From positions 1,984,001 through 2,048,000 of the forward strand of contig CAUVYP010000244.1 of assembly GCA_963556195.1 (NCBI GenBank): a stretch of 64,000 bases of DNA. Reading direction: 5' to 3'. Under the pieces are notes generated by a model. It was given only the letters and a program-made list of their open reading frames with translations. It had not been told where the DNA came from and did no database searches. The translations under genes and the position numbers were made by a program. Below are positions 27,449-39,161 of this stretch, piece after piece; position 1 is the stretch's first letter; each line of letters starts with the position of its first letter. This stretch comes from Sepiola atlantica (taxonomy: Eukaryota; Mollusca; Cephalopoda; Sepiida; Sepiolidae).

Positions 27449-29122
27449 GCGCGTTTTAAAGTTGATATCGCTTTTGTTTATAACTTCCACATTTATTCGA
27501 ATTGTGCAACGAAACTTTGCAGACAGTGGCGGAGACACATTTTCTACTGAAGTACCAAGTTTCAGAAGTGCAACTCTTGTACTGCCGGAGATATGTCGAT
27601 ACAAACTGAATACGCATAACATCAACAAAATTTAGCGCGTTTTAAAGTTGATATCGCTTTTGTTTATAACTTCCACATTTATTCGAATTGTGCCACGAAA
27701 CTTTGCAGACAGTCTCGAATAGGCCTTTTCTACTGAAGTAACAAGTTTCAGAAGTGCAGCTCTTGTACTGCCGGAGATATGTCGATACAAACTGAATACG
27801 CAAAACATCAACAAAATTTAGCGCGTTTTAAAGTTGATATCGTTTTTGTTTATAACTTCCACATTCATTCGAATTGTGCAACGAAACTTTGCAGACAGTC
27901 TCGAATAGGCCTTTTCTACTGAAGTACCAAGTTTCAGAAGTGCAGCTCTTGTACTGCCGGAGATATGTCGATACAAACTGAATACGCAAAACATCAACAA
28001 AATTTAGCGCGTTTTAAAGTTGATATCGCTTTTGTTTATAACTTCCACATTTATTCGAATTGTGCAACGAAACTTTGCAGACAGTCTCGAATAGGCCTTT
28101 TATACTAAAGTACCAAGTTTCAGAAGTGCAGCTCTTGTACTGCCGGAGATATGTCGATACAAACTGAATACGAAAAACATCAACAAGATTTAGCGCGTTT
28201 TAAAGTTGATATCGCTTTTGTTTATAACTTCCACATTTATTCGAATTGTGCAACGAAACTTTGCAGACAGTCTCGAATAGGCCTTTTCTACTGAAGTACC
28301 AAGTTTCAGAAGTGCAGCTCTGGTACTGCCGGAGATATGTCGATACAAACTGAATACGCAAAACATCAACAAAATTTAGCGCGTTTTAAAGTTGATATCG
28401 CTTTTGTTTATAACTTCCACATTTATTCGAATTGTGCCACGAAACTTTGCAGACAGTCGCGGAGACACATTGTCTACTGAAGTACCAAGTATCAGAAGTG
28501 CATCTCTTGTACTGCCGGAGATATGTCGATACAAACTGAATACGCAAAAATTCAACAAAATTTAGCGCGTTTTAAAGTTGATATCGCTTTTGTGTATAAC
28601 TTCCACATTTATTCGAATTGTGCAACGAAACTTTGCAGACAGTCTCGAATAGGCCTTTTCTACTGAAGTACCAAGTTTCAGAAGTGCAGCTCTTGTACTG
28701 CCGGAGATATGTCGATACAAACTGAATACGCAAAACATCAACAAAATTTAGCGCGTTTTAAAGTTGATATCGCTTTTGTTTATAGCTTCCACATTTATTC
28801 GAATTGTGCAACGAAACTTTGCAGACAGTCCTGAATAGGCCTCCTCTACTGAAGTACCAAGTTTCAGAAGTGCAGCTCTTTTACTGCCGGAGATATGTCG
28901 ATACAAACTGAATACGCAAAACATCAACAAGATTTAGCGCGTTTTAAAGTTGATATCGCTTATGTTTATAACTTCCACATTTATTCGAATTGTGCAACGA
29001 AACGTTGCAGACAGTCGCGGAGACACATTTTCTACTGAAGTACCAAGTTTCAGAAGTGCAGCTCTTGTACTGCCGGAGATATGTCGATACAAACTGAATA
29101 CGCAAAACATCAACAAAATTTA
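27449..29122. repeat. 9-monomer higher-order repeat, copy E2
   Basis: This is the tandem copy of E1. GCATAACATC recurs near 27614, GATATCGTTTTTG near 27836, T-class at 28830 and GAAACGTTGC at about 29000. One monomer has been replaced: E1 has a GACAACTTTTC G-class monomer near 26790, while E2 lacks it and instead has a GTGTATAAC S-class monomer near 28592. Such single-monomer replacement in a kept register is what conversion or two offset crossovers would give. Confidence 0.78.
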
Positions 29123-30052
29123 GCGCGTTTTAAAGTTGATATCGCTTTTGTTTATAACTTCCACATTTATTCGAATTGTGCAACGAAACTTTGCAGACAG
29201 TCTCGAATAGGCCTTTTCTACTGAAGTACCAAGTTTCAGAAGTGCAGCTCTTGTACTGCCGGAGATATGTCGATACAAACTGAATACGCAAAACATCAAC
29301 AAAATTTAGCGCGTTTTAAAGTTGATATCGCTTTTGTTTATAACTTCCACATTTATTCGAATTGTGCCACGAAACTTTGCAGACAGTCGCGGAGACACAT
29401 TTTCTACTGAAGTACCAAGTTTCAGAAGTGCAGCTCTTGTACTGCCGGAGATATGTCGATACAAACTGAATACGCAAAACATCAACAAAATTTAGCGCGT
29501 TTTAAAGTTGATATCGCTTTTGTTTATAACTTCCACATTTATTCGAATTGTGCAACGAAACTTTGCAGACAGTCTCGAATAGGCCTTTTCTACTGAAGTA
29601 CCAAGTTTAAGAAGTGCAGCTCTTGTACTGCCGGAGATATGTCGATACAAACTAAATACGAAAAACATCAACAAGATTAAGCGCGTTTTAAAGTTGATAT
29701 CGCTTTTGTTTATAACTTCCACATTTATTCGAATTGTGCAACGAAACGTTGCAGACAGTCGCGGAGACACATTTTCTACTGAAGTACCAAGTTTCAGAAG
29801 TGCAGCTCTTGTACTGCCGGAAATATGTCGATACAAACTGAATACGCAAAACATCAACAAAATTTAGCGCGTTTTAAAGTTGATATCGCTTTTGTTTATA
29901 ACTTCCACATTTATTCGAATTGTGCAACGAAACTTTGCAGACAGTCTCGAATAGGCCTTTTCTACTGAGGTACCAAGTTTCAGAAGTGCAGCTCTTGTAC
30001 TGCCGGAGATATGTCGATACAAACTGAATACGCAAAACATCAACAAAATTTA
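29123..30052. repeat. 7-monomer module, copy 2 (five monomers kept)
   Basis: This segment matches monomers 2 to 6 of the module at 22985-24286 and of the copy at 30611-31912. It keeps TTTAAGAAG near 29607, ACTAAATACGAAAAAC near 29651 and GAAACGTTGC at 29742-29751. It carries ATTAAGCGCG at 29687, which removes the stop that otherwise ends the minus-strand frame, and GCCGGAAATATG near 29818. Confidence 0.75.
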
Positions 30053-30610
30053 GCGCGTTTTAAAGTTGATATCGCTTTTGTTTATAACTTCCACATTTAT
30101 TCGAATTGTGCCACGAAACTTTGCAGACAGTCGCGGAGACAACTTTTCTACTGGAGTACCAAGTTTCAGAAGTGCAGCTGTTGTACTGCCGGAGATATGT
30201 CGATACAAACTGAATACGCAAAACATCAACAAAATTTAGCGCGTTTTAAAGTTGATATCGCTTTTGTTTATAACTTCCACATTTATTCGAATTGTGCCAC
30301 GAAACTTTGCAGACAGTCGCGGAGACACATTGTCTACTGAAGTACCAAGTATCAGAAGTGCATCTCTTGTACTGCCGGAGATATGTCGATACAAACTGAA
30401 TACGCAAAAATTCAACAAAATGTAGCGCGTTTTAAAGTTGATATCGCTTTTGTGTATTACTTCCACATTTATTCGAATTGTGCAACGAAACTTTGCAGAC
30501 AGTCTCGAATAGGCCTTTTCTACTGAAGTACCTAGTTTCAGAAGTGCAGCTCTTGTACTGCCGGAGATATGTCGATACAAACTGAATACGCAAAACATCA
30601 ACAAAATTTA

Positions 30611-31912
30611 GCGCGTTTTAAAGTTGATATCGCTTTTGTTTATAACTTCCACATTTATTCGAATTGTGCAACGAAACTTTGCAGACAGTCTCGAATAGGC
30701 CTTTTCTACTGAAGTAACAAGTTTCAGAAGTGCAGCTCTTGTACTGCCGGAGATATGTCGATACAAACTGAATACGCAAAACATCAACAAAATTTAGCGC
30801 GTTTTAAAGTTGATATCGCTTTTGTTTATAACTTCCACATTTATTCGAATTGTGCAACGAAACTTTGCAGACAGTCTCGAATAGGCCTTTTCTACTGAAG
30901 TACCAAGTTTCAGAAGTGCAGCTCTTGTACTGCCGGAGATATGTCGATACAAACTGAATACGCAAAACATCAACAAAATTTAGCGCGTTTTAAAGTTGAT
31001 ATCGCTTTTGTTTATAACTTCCACATTTATTCGAATTGTGCCACGAAACTTTGCAGACAGTCGCGGAGACACATTTTCTACTGAAGTACCAAGTTTCAGA
31101 AGTGCAGCTCTTGTACTGCCGGAGATATGTCGATACAAACTGAATACGCAAAACATCAACAAAATTTAGCGCGTTTTAAAGTTGATATCGCTTTTGTTTA
31201 TAACTTCCACATTTATTCGAATTGTGCAACGAAACTTTGCAGACAGTCTCGAATAGGCCTTTTCTACTGAAGTACCAAGTTTAAGAAGTGCAGCTCTTGT
31301 ACTGCCGGAGATATGTCGATACAAACTAAATACGAAAAACATCAACAAGATTTAGCGCGTTTTAAAGTTGATATCGCTTTTGTTTATAACTTCCACATTT
31401 ATTCGAATTGTGCAACGAAACGTTGCAGACAGTCGCGGAGACACATTTTCTACTGAAGTACCAAGTTTCAGAAGTGCAGCTCTTGTACTGCCGGAGATAT
31501 GTCGATACAAACTGAATACGTAAAACATCAACAAAATTTAGCGCGTTTTAAAGTTGATATCGCTTTTGTTTATAACTTCCACATTTATTCGAATTGTGCA
31601 ACGAAACTTTGCAGACAGTCTCGAATAGGCCTTTTCTACTGAGGTACCAAGTTTCAGAAGTGCAGCTCTTGTACTGCCGGAGATATGTCGATACAAACTG
31701 AATACGCAAAACATCAACAAAATTTAGCGCGTTTTAAAGTTGATATCGCTTTTGTTTATAACTTCCACATTTATTCGAATTGTGCAACGAAACTTTGCAG
31801 ACAGTCTCGAATAGGCCTTTTCTACTAAAGTACCAAGTTTCAGAAGTGCAGCTCTTGTACTGCCGGAGATATGTCGATACAAACTAAATACGCAAAACAT
31901 CAACAAAATTTA
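30611..31912. repeat. 7-monomer module, copy 3
   Basis: This is a complete match in order to 22985-24286. Markers are GTAACAAG near 30714, TTTAAGAAG near 31280, ACTAAATACGAAAAAC near 31325, GAAACGTTGC near 31417, GAGGTACC near 31643 and ACTAAAGTACC near 31822. It is followed directly by a G-class monomer with the one-base deletion CCAAGTTCAG at 32019-32028. Confidence 0.78.
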
Positions 31913-32840
31913 GCGCGTTTTAAAGTTGATATCGCTTTTGTTTATAACTTCCACATTTATTCGAATTGTGCCACGAAACTTTGCAGACAGTCGCGGAGAC
32001 ACATTTTCTACTGAAGTACCAAGTTCAGAAGTGCAGCTCTTGTACTGCCGGAGATATGTCGATACAAACTGAATACGCAAAACATCAACAAAATTTAGCG
32101 CGTTTTAAAGTTGATATCGCTTTTGTTTATAACTTCCACATTTATTCGAATTGTGCAACGAAACTTTGCAGACAGTCTCGAATAGGCCTTCTCTACTGAA
32201 GTAACAAGTTTCAGAAGTGCAGCTCTTGTACTGCCGGAGATATGTCGATACAAACTGAATACGCAAAACATCAACAAAATTTAGCGCGTTTTAAAGTTGA
32301 TATCGCTTTTGTTTATAACTTCCACATTTATTCGAATTGTGCAACGAAACTTTGCAGACAGTCTCGAATAGGCCTTTTCTACTAAAGTACCAAGTTTCAG
32401 AAGTGCAGCTCTTGTACTGCCGGAGATATGTCGATACAAACTGAATACGCAAAACATCAACAAAATTTAGCGCGTTTTAAAGTTGATATCGCTTTTGTTT
32501 ATAACTTCCACATTTATTCGAATTGTGCAACGAAACTTTGCAGACAGTCTCGAATAGGCCTTTTCTACTGCAGTACCAAGTTTCAGAAGTGCAGCTCTTG
32601 TACTGCCGGAGATATGTCGATACAAACTGAATACGCAAAACATCAACAAAATTTAGCGCGTTTTAAAGTTGATATCGCTTTTGTTTATAACTTCCACATT
32701 TATTCGAATTGGGCCACGAAACTTTGCAGACAGTCGCGGAGACACATTTTCTACTGAAGTACCAAGTTCAGAAGTGCAGCTCTTGTACTGCAGGAGATAT
32801 GTCGATACAAACTGAATACGCAAAACATCAACAAAATTTA

Positions 32841-35257
32841 GCGCGTTTTAAAGTTGATATCGCTTTTGTTTATAACTTCCACATTTATTCGAATTGTGCA
32901 ACGAAACTTTGCAGACAGTCTCGAATAGGCCTTTTCTACTGAAGTACCAAGTTTCAGAAGTGCAGCTCTTGTACTGCCGGATATATGTCGATACAAACTA
33001 AATACGCAAAACATCAACAAAATTTAGCGCGTTTTAAAGTTGATATCGCTTTTGTTTATAACTTCCACATTTATTCGAATTGTGCCACGAAACTTTGCAG
33101 ACAGTCGCGGAGATACATGTTCTACTGAAGTACCAAGTTTCAGAAGTGCAGCTGTTGTACTGCCGGAGATATGTCGATACAAACTGAATACGCAAAACAT
33201 CAACAAAATTTAGCGCGTTTTAAAGTTGATATCGCTTTTGTTTATAACTTCCACATTTATTCGAATTATCCAACGAAACTTTGCAGACAGTCTTGAATAG
33301 GCCTTTTCTACTGCGGTACCAAGTTTCAGAAGTGCAGTTCTTGTACTGCCGGAGATATGTCGATACAAACTGAATACGCAAAACATCAACAAAATTTAGC
33401 GCGTTTTAAAGTTGATATCGCTTTTGTTTATAACTTCCACATTTATTCGAATTGTGCAACGAAACTTTGCAGACAGTCTCGAATAGGCCTTTTCTACTGA
33501 GGTACCAAGTTTCAGAAGTGCAGCTCTTGTACTGCCGGAGATATGTCGATACAAACTGAATACGCAAAACATCAACAAAATTTAGCGCGTTTTAAAGTTG
33601 ATATCGCTTTTGTTTATAACTTCCACATTTATTCGAATTGTGCAACGAAACTTTGCAGACAGTCTCGAATAGGCCTTTTCTACTACAGTACCAAGTTTAA
33701 GAAGTGCAGCTCTTGTACTGCCGGAGATATGTCGATACAAACTGAATACGCAAAACATCACCAAAATGTAGCGCGTTTTAAAGTTGATATCGCTTTTGTT
33801 TATTACTTCCATATTTATTCGAATTGTGCAACGAAACTTTGCAGACAGTCTCGAATAGGCCTTTTCTACTGAAGTACCAAGTTTCAAAAGTGCAGCACTT
33901 GTACTGCCCAAGATATGTCGATACAAACTGAATACGCAAAACATCAACAAAATTTAGCGCGTTTTAAAGTTGATATCGCTTTTGTTTATAACTTCCACAT
34001 TTATTCGAATTGTGCCACGAAACTTTGCAGACAGTCGCGGAGACACATTTTCTACTGAAGTACTAAGTTTCAGAAGTGCAGCTCTTGTACTGCCGGAGAT
34101 ATGTCGATACAAACTGAATACGCAAAACATAAACAAAATTTAGCGCGTTTTAAAGTTGATATCGCTTTTGTTTATAACTTCCACATTTATTCGAATTGTG
34201 CAACGAAACTTTGCAGACAGTCTCGAATAGGCCTTTTCTACTGAAGTACCAAGTTTCAGAAGTGCAGCTCTTGTACTGCCGGATATATGTCGATACAAAC
34301 TGAATACGCAAAACATCAACAAAATTTAGCGCGTTTTAAAGTTGATATCGCTTTTGTTTATAACTTCCACATTTATTCGAATTGTGCCACGAAACTTTGC
34401 AGACAGTCGCGGAGACACATTGGCTACTGAAGTACCAAGTTTCAGAAGTGCAGCTCTTGTACTGCCGGAGATATGTCGATACAAACTGAATACGCAAAAC
34501 ATCAACAAAATTTAGCGCGTTTTAAAGTTGATATCGCTTTTGTTTATAACTTCCACATTTATTCGAATTGTGCAACGAAACTTTGCAGACAGTCTCGAAT
34601 AGGCCTTCTCTACTGAAGTAACAAGTTTCAGAAGTGCAGCTCTTGTACTGCCGGAGATATGTCGATACAAACTGAATACGCAAAACATCAACAAAATTTA
34701 GCGCGTTTTAAAGTTGATATCGCTTTTGTTTATAACTTCCACATTTATTCGAATTGTGCAACGAAACTTTGCAGACAGTCTCGAATAGGCCTTTTCTACT
34801 AAAGTACCAAGTTTCAGAAGTGCAGCTCTTGTACTGCCGGAGATATGTCGATACAAACTGAATACGCAAAACATCAACAAAATTTAGCGCGTTTTAAAGT
34901 TGATATCGCTTTTGTTTATAACTTCCACATTTATTCGAATTGTGCAACGAAACTTTGCAGACAGTCTCGAATAGGCCTTTTCTACTGAAGTACCAAGTTT
35001 CAGAAGTGCAGCTCTTGTACTGCCGGAGATATGTCGATACAAACTGAATACGCAAAACATCAACAAAATTTAGCGCGTTTTAAAGTTGATATCGCTTTTG
35101 TTTATAACTTCCACATTTATTCGAATTGGGCCACGAAACTTTGCAGACAGTCGCGGAGACACATTTTCTACTGAAGTACCAAGTTCAGAAGTGCAGCTCT
35201 TGTACTGCCGGAGATATGTCGATACAAACTGAATACGCAAAACATCAACAAAATTTA
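32841..35257. repeat. 13-monomer higher-order repeat, copy F1
   Basis: The unit is 2417 bp (13 x 186 - 1). Markers in order are GCCGGATATATG near 32978, GGAGATACATG near 33110, AATTATCCAACG near 33266, ACTACAGTACC near 33683, the CACCAAAATGTAGCG monomer near 33760, GCCCAAGATATG near 33907, ACATAAACAAAATT near 34127, ACATTGGCTACTG near 34418, and a deleted CCAAGTTCAG near 35180 on a monomer with AATTGGGCC. The length equals the 13-mer spacing inside D, but the monomer order differs. Confidence 0.83.
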
Positions 35258-36931
35258 GCGCGTTTTAAAGTTGATATCGCTTTTGTTTATAACTTCGACA
35301 TTTATTCGAATTGTGCAACGAAACTTTGCAGACAGTCTCGAATAGGCCTTTTCTACTGAAGTACCAAGTTTCAGAAGTGCAGCTCTTGTACTGCCGGATA
35401 TATGTCGATACAAACTAAATACGCAAAACATCAACAAAATTTAGCGCGTTTTAAAGTTGATATCGCTTTTGTTTATAACTTCCACATTTATTCGAATTGT
35501 GCCACGAAACTTTGCAGACAGTCGCGGAGATACATGTTCTACTGAAGTACCAAGTTTCAGAAGTGCAGCTGTTGTACTGCCGGAGATATGTCGATACAAA
35601 CTGAATACGCAAAACATCAACAAAATTTAGCGCGTTTTAAAGTTGATATCGCTTTTGTTTATAACTTCCACATTTATTCGAATTATGCAACGAAACTTTG
35701 CAGACAGTCTTGAATAGGCCTTTTCTACTGAGGTACCAAGTTTCAGAAGTGCAGTTCTTGTACTGCCGGAGATATGTCAATACAAACTGAATACGCAAAA
35801 CATCAACAAAATTTAGCGCGTTTTAAAGTTGATATCGCTTTTGTTTATAACTTCCACATTTATTCGAATTGTGCAACGAAACTTTGCAGACAGTCTCGAA
35901 TAGGCCTTTTCTACTGAGGTACCAAGTTTCAGAAGTGCAGCTCTTGTACTGCCGGAGATATGTCGATACAAACTGAATACGCAAAACATCAACAAAATTT
36001 AGCGCGTTTTAAAGTTGATATCGCTTTTGTTTATAACTTCCACATTTATTCGAATTGTGCAACGAAACTTTGCAGACAGTCTCGAATAGGCCTTTTCTAC
36101 TACAGTACCAAGTTTAAGAAGTGCAGCTCTTGTACTGCCGGAGATATGTCGATACAAACTGAATACGCAAAACATCACCAAAATGTAGCGCGTTTTAAAG
36201 TTGATATCGCTTTTGTTTATTACTTCCATATTTATTCGAATTGTGCAACGAAACTTTGCAGACAGTCTCGAATAGGCCTTTTCTACTGAAGTACCAAGTT
36301 TCAGAAGTGCAGCTCTTGTACTGCCCAAGATATGTCGATACAAACTGAATACGCAAAACATCAACAAAATTTAGCGCGTTTTAAAGTTGATATCGCTTTT
36401 GTTTATAACTTCCACATTTATTCGAATTGTGCCACGAAACTTTGCAGACAGTCGCGGAGACACATTTTCTACTGAAGTACTAAGTTTCAGAAGTGCAGCT
36501 CTTGTACTGCCGGAGATATGTCGATACAAACTGAATACGCAAAACATAAACAAAATTTAGCGCGTTTTAAAGTTGATATCGCTTTTGTTTATAACTTCCA
36601 CATTTATTCGAATTGTGCAACGAAACTTTGCAGACAGTCTCGAATAGGCCTTTTCTACTGAAGTACCAAGTTTCAGAAGTGCAGCTCTTGTACTGCCGGA
36701 TATATGTCGATACAAACTGAATACGCAAAACATCAACAAAATTTAGCGCGTTTTAAAGTTGATATCGCTTTTGTTTATAACTTCCACATTTATTCGAATT
36801 GTGCCACGAAACTTTGCAGACAGTCGCGGAGACACATTGGCCACTGAAGTACCAAGTTTCAGAAGTGCAGCTCTTGTACTGCCGGAGATATGTCGATACA
36901 AACTGAATACGCAAAACATCAACAAAATTTA
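35258..36931. repeat. 13-monomer repeat copy F2 (nine monomers matched)
   Basis: This segment repeats the first nine monomers of F1 at offset +2417. AATTATGCAACG lies near 35680, ACTACAGTACC near 36100, CACCAAAATGTAGCG near 36177, GCCCAAGATATG near 36324, ACATAAACAAAATT near 36544 and ACATTGGCCACTG near 36835. Beyond 36931 the monomer order departs from F1. Confidence 0.82.
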
Positions 36932-37117
36932 GCGCGTTTTAAAGTTGATATCGCTTTTGTTTATAACTTCCACATTTATTCGAATTGTGCAACGAAACTT
37001 TGCAGACAGTCTCGAATAGGCCTTTTCTACTGAGGTACCAAGTTTCAGAAGTGCAGCTGTTGTACTGCCGGAGATATGTCGATACAAACTGAATACGCAA
37101 AACATCAACAAAATTTA

Positions 37118-37303
37118 GCGCGTTTTAAAGTTGATATCGCTTTTGTTTATAACTTCCACATTTATTCGAATTGTGCAACGAAACTTTGCAGACAGTCTCG
37201 AATAGGCCTTTTCTACTGAAGTACCAAGTTTCAGAAGTGCAGCTCTTGTACTGCCGGAGATATGTCGATACAAACTGAATACGCAAAACATCAACAAAAT
37301 TTA
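37118..37303 (+). repeat. Reference monomer, S-class (consensus copy)
   Basis: This copy equals the consensus I derived by eye and can serve as the type monomer. S-class is defined by TCTCGAATAGGCC at phase 79-91, which contains the StuI site AGGCCT, together with GCAACG at phase 59-64. It contains 9 CpG dinucleotides, 37 C and 33 G. S-class is the commonest class right of about 12 kb. Subvariants differ at the triplet before GTACC: GAAG, GAGG (which makes a KpnI site GGTACC) or AAAG, and some have GTAACAAG instead of GTACCAAG. Confidence 0.95.
37168..37184 (-). other. Half match to a CENP-B box (weak)
   Basis: On the minus strand the monomer reads TTTCGTTGCACAATTCG. Known mammalian CENP-B boxes have the core TTCG, four bases, A, two bases, CGGG. 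The first half (TTTCGTTG and the spaced A) matches, but CGGG is replaced by ATTC-like sequence, so this is not a functional box by the known rule. The half match is present in every GCAACG monomer; GCCACG monomers read TTTCGTGG. It is listed as a candidate landmark only. Confidence 0.25.
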
Positions 37304-38975
37304 GCGCGTTTTAAAGTTGATATCGCTTTTGTTTATAACTTCCACATTTATTCGAATTGTGCCACGAAACTTTGCAGACAGTCGCGGAGACACATTTTCT
37401 ACTGAAGTACCAAGTTTCAGAAGTGCAGCTGTTGTACTGCCGGAGATATGTCGATACAAACTGAATACGCAAAACATCAACAAAATTTAGCGCGTTTTAA
37501 AGTTGATATCGCTTTTGTTTATAACTTCCACATTTATTCGAATTGTGCAACGAAACTTTGCAGACAGTCTCGAATAGGCCTTTTTTACTGAGGTACCAAG
37601 TTTCGGAAGTGCAGCTCTTGTACTGCCGGAGATATGTCGATACAAACTGAATACGCAAAACATAAACAAAATTTAGCGCGTTTTAAAGTTGATATCGCTT
37701 TTGTTTATAACTTCCACATTTATTCGAATTGTGCAACGAAACTTTGCAGACAGTCTCGAATAGGCCTTTTCTACTAAAGTACCAAGTTTCAGAAGTGCAG
37801 CTTTTGTACTGCCGGAGATATGTCGATACAAACTAAATACGCAAAACATCAACAAAATTTAGCGCGTTTTAAAGTTGATATCGCTTTTGTTTATAACTTC
37901 CACATTTATTCGAATTGTGCCACGAAACTTTGCAGACAGTCGCGGAGACACATTTTCTACTGAAGTACCAAGTTCAGAAGTGCAGCTCTTGTACTGCCGG
38001 AGATATGTCGATACAAACTGAATACGCAAAACATCAACAAAATTTAGCGCGTTTTAAAGTTGATATCGCTTTTGTTTAGATCTTCCACATTTATTCGAAT
38101 TGTGCAACGACACTTTGCAGACAGTCTCGAATAGGCCTTTTCTACTGAAGTAACAAGTTTCAGAAGTGCAGCTCTTGTACTGCCGGAGATATGTCGATAC
38201 AAACTGAATACGCAAAACATCAACAAAATTTAGCGCGTTTTAAAGTTGATATCGCTTTTGTTTATAACTTCCACATTTATTCGAATTGTGCAACGAAACT
38301 TTGCAGACAGTCTCGAATAGGCCTTTTCTACTAAAGTACCAAGTTTCAGAAGTGCAGCTCTTGTACTGCCGGAGATATGTCGATACAAACTGAATACGCA
38401 AAACATCAACAAAATTTAGCGCGTTTTAAAGTTGATATCGCTTTTGTTTATAACTTCCACATTTATTCGAATTGTGCAACGAAACTTTGCAGACAGTCTC
38501 GAATAGGCCTTTTCTACTGAAGTACCAAGTTTCAGAAGTGCAGCTCTTGTACTGCCGGAGATATGTCGATACAAACTGAATACGCAAAACATCAACAAAA
38601 TTTAGCGCGTTTTAAAGTTGATATCGCTTTTGTTTATAACTTCCACATTTATTCGAATTGTGCCACGAAACTTTGCAGACAGTCGCGGAGACACATTTTC
38701 TACTGAAGTACCAAGTTCAGAAGTGCAGCTCTTGTACTGCCGGAGATATGTCGATACAAACTGAATACGCAAAACATCAACAAAATTTAGCGCGTTTTAA
38801 AGTTGATATCGCTTTTGTTTATAACTTCCACATTTATTCGAATTGTGCAACGAAACTTTGCAGACAGTCTCGAATAGGCCTTTTCTACTGAAGTACCAAG
38901 TTTCAGAAGTGCAGCTCTTGTACTGCCGGAGATATGTCGATACAAACTGAATACGCAAAACATCAACAAAATTTA

Positions 38976-39161
38976 GCGCGTTTTAAAGTTGATATCGCTT
39001 TTGTTTATAACTTCCACATTTATTCGAATTGTGCCACGAAACTTTGCAGACAGTCGCGGAGACACATTTTCTACTGAAGTACCAAGTTTCAGAAGTGCAG
39101 CTCTTGTACTGCCGGAGATATGTCGATACAAACTGAATACGCAAAACATCAACAAAATTTA
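38976..39161 (+). repeat. Reference monomer, G-class
   Basis: This copy is the same 186-bp unit, but the box at phase 80-91 reads CGCGGAGACACA in place of the S-class sequence. About seven of 14 aligned positions differ there, while the rest of the monomer is nearly identical. G-class lacks the StuI site. Right of 12 kb it usually carries GCCACG at phase 59-64; in the first 12 kb many G-class copies still have GCAACG. Subvariants include CAGCTGTTG (a PvuII site), ACATGTTCTACTGCAG (a PstI site, mostly before 10.5 kb), and a form with CATTGTCTAC plus GTATCAG and GCATCTC. Confidence 0.95.

Noticed and set aside
37118..37303. Monomer as an ancient dimer of two ~93-bp halves
   Set aside because: The two halves show no convincing similarity by eye; only short fragments such as GAAGT...CAG repeat inside the monomer.
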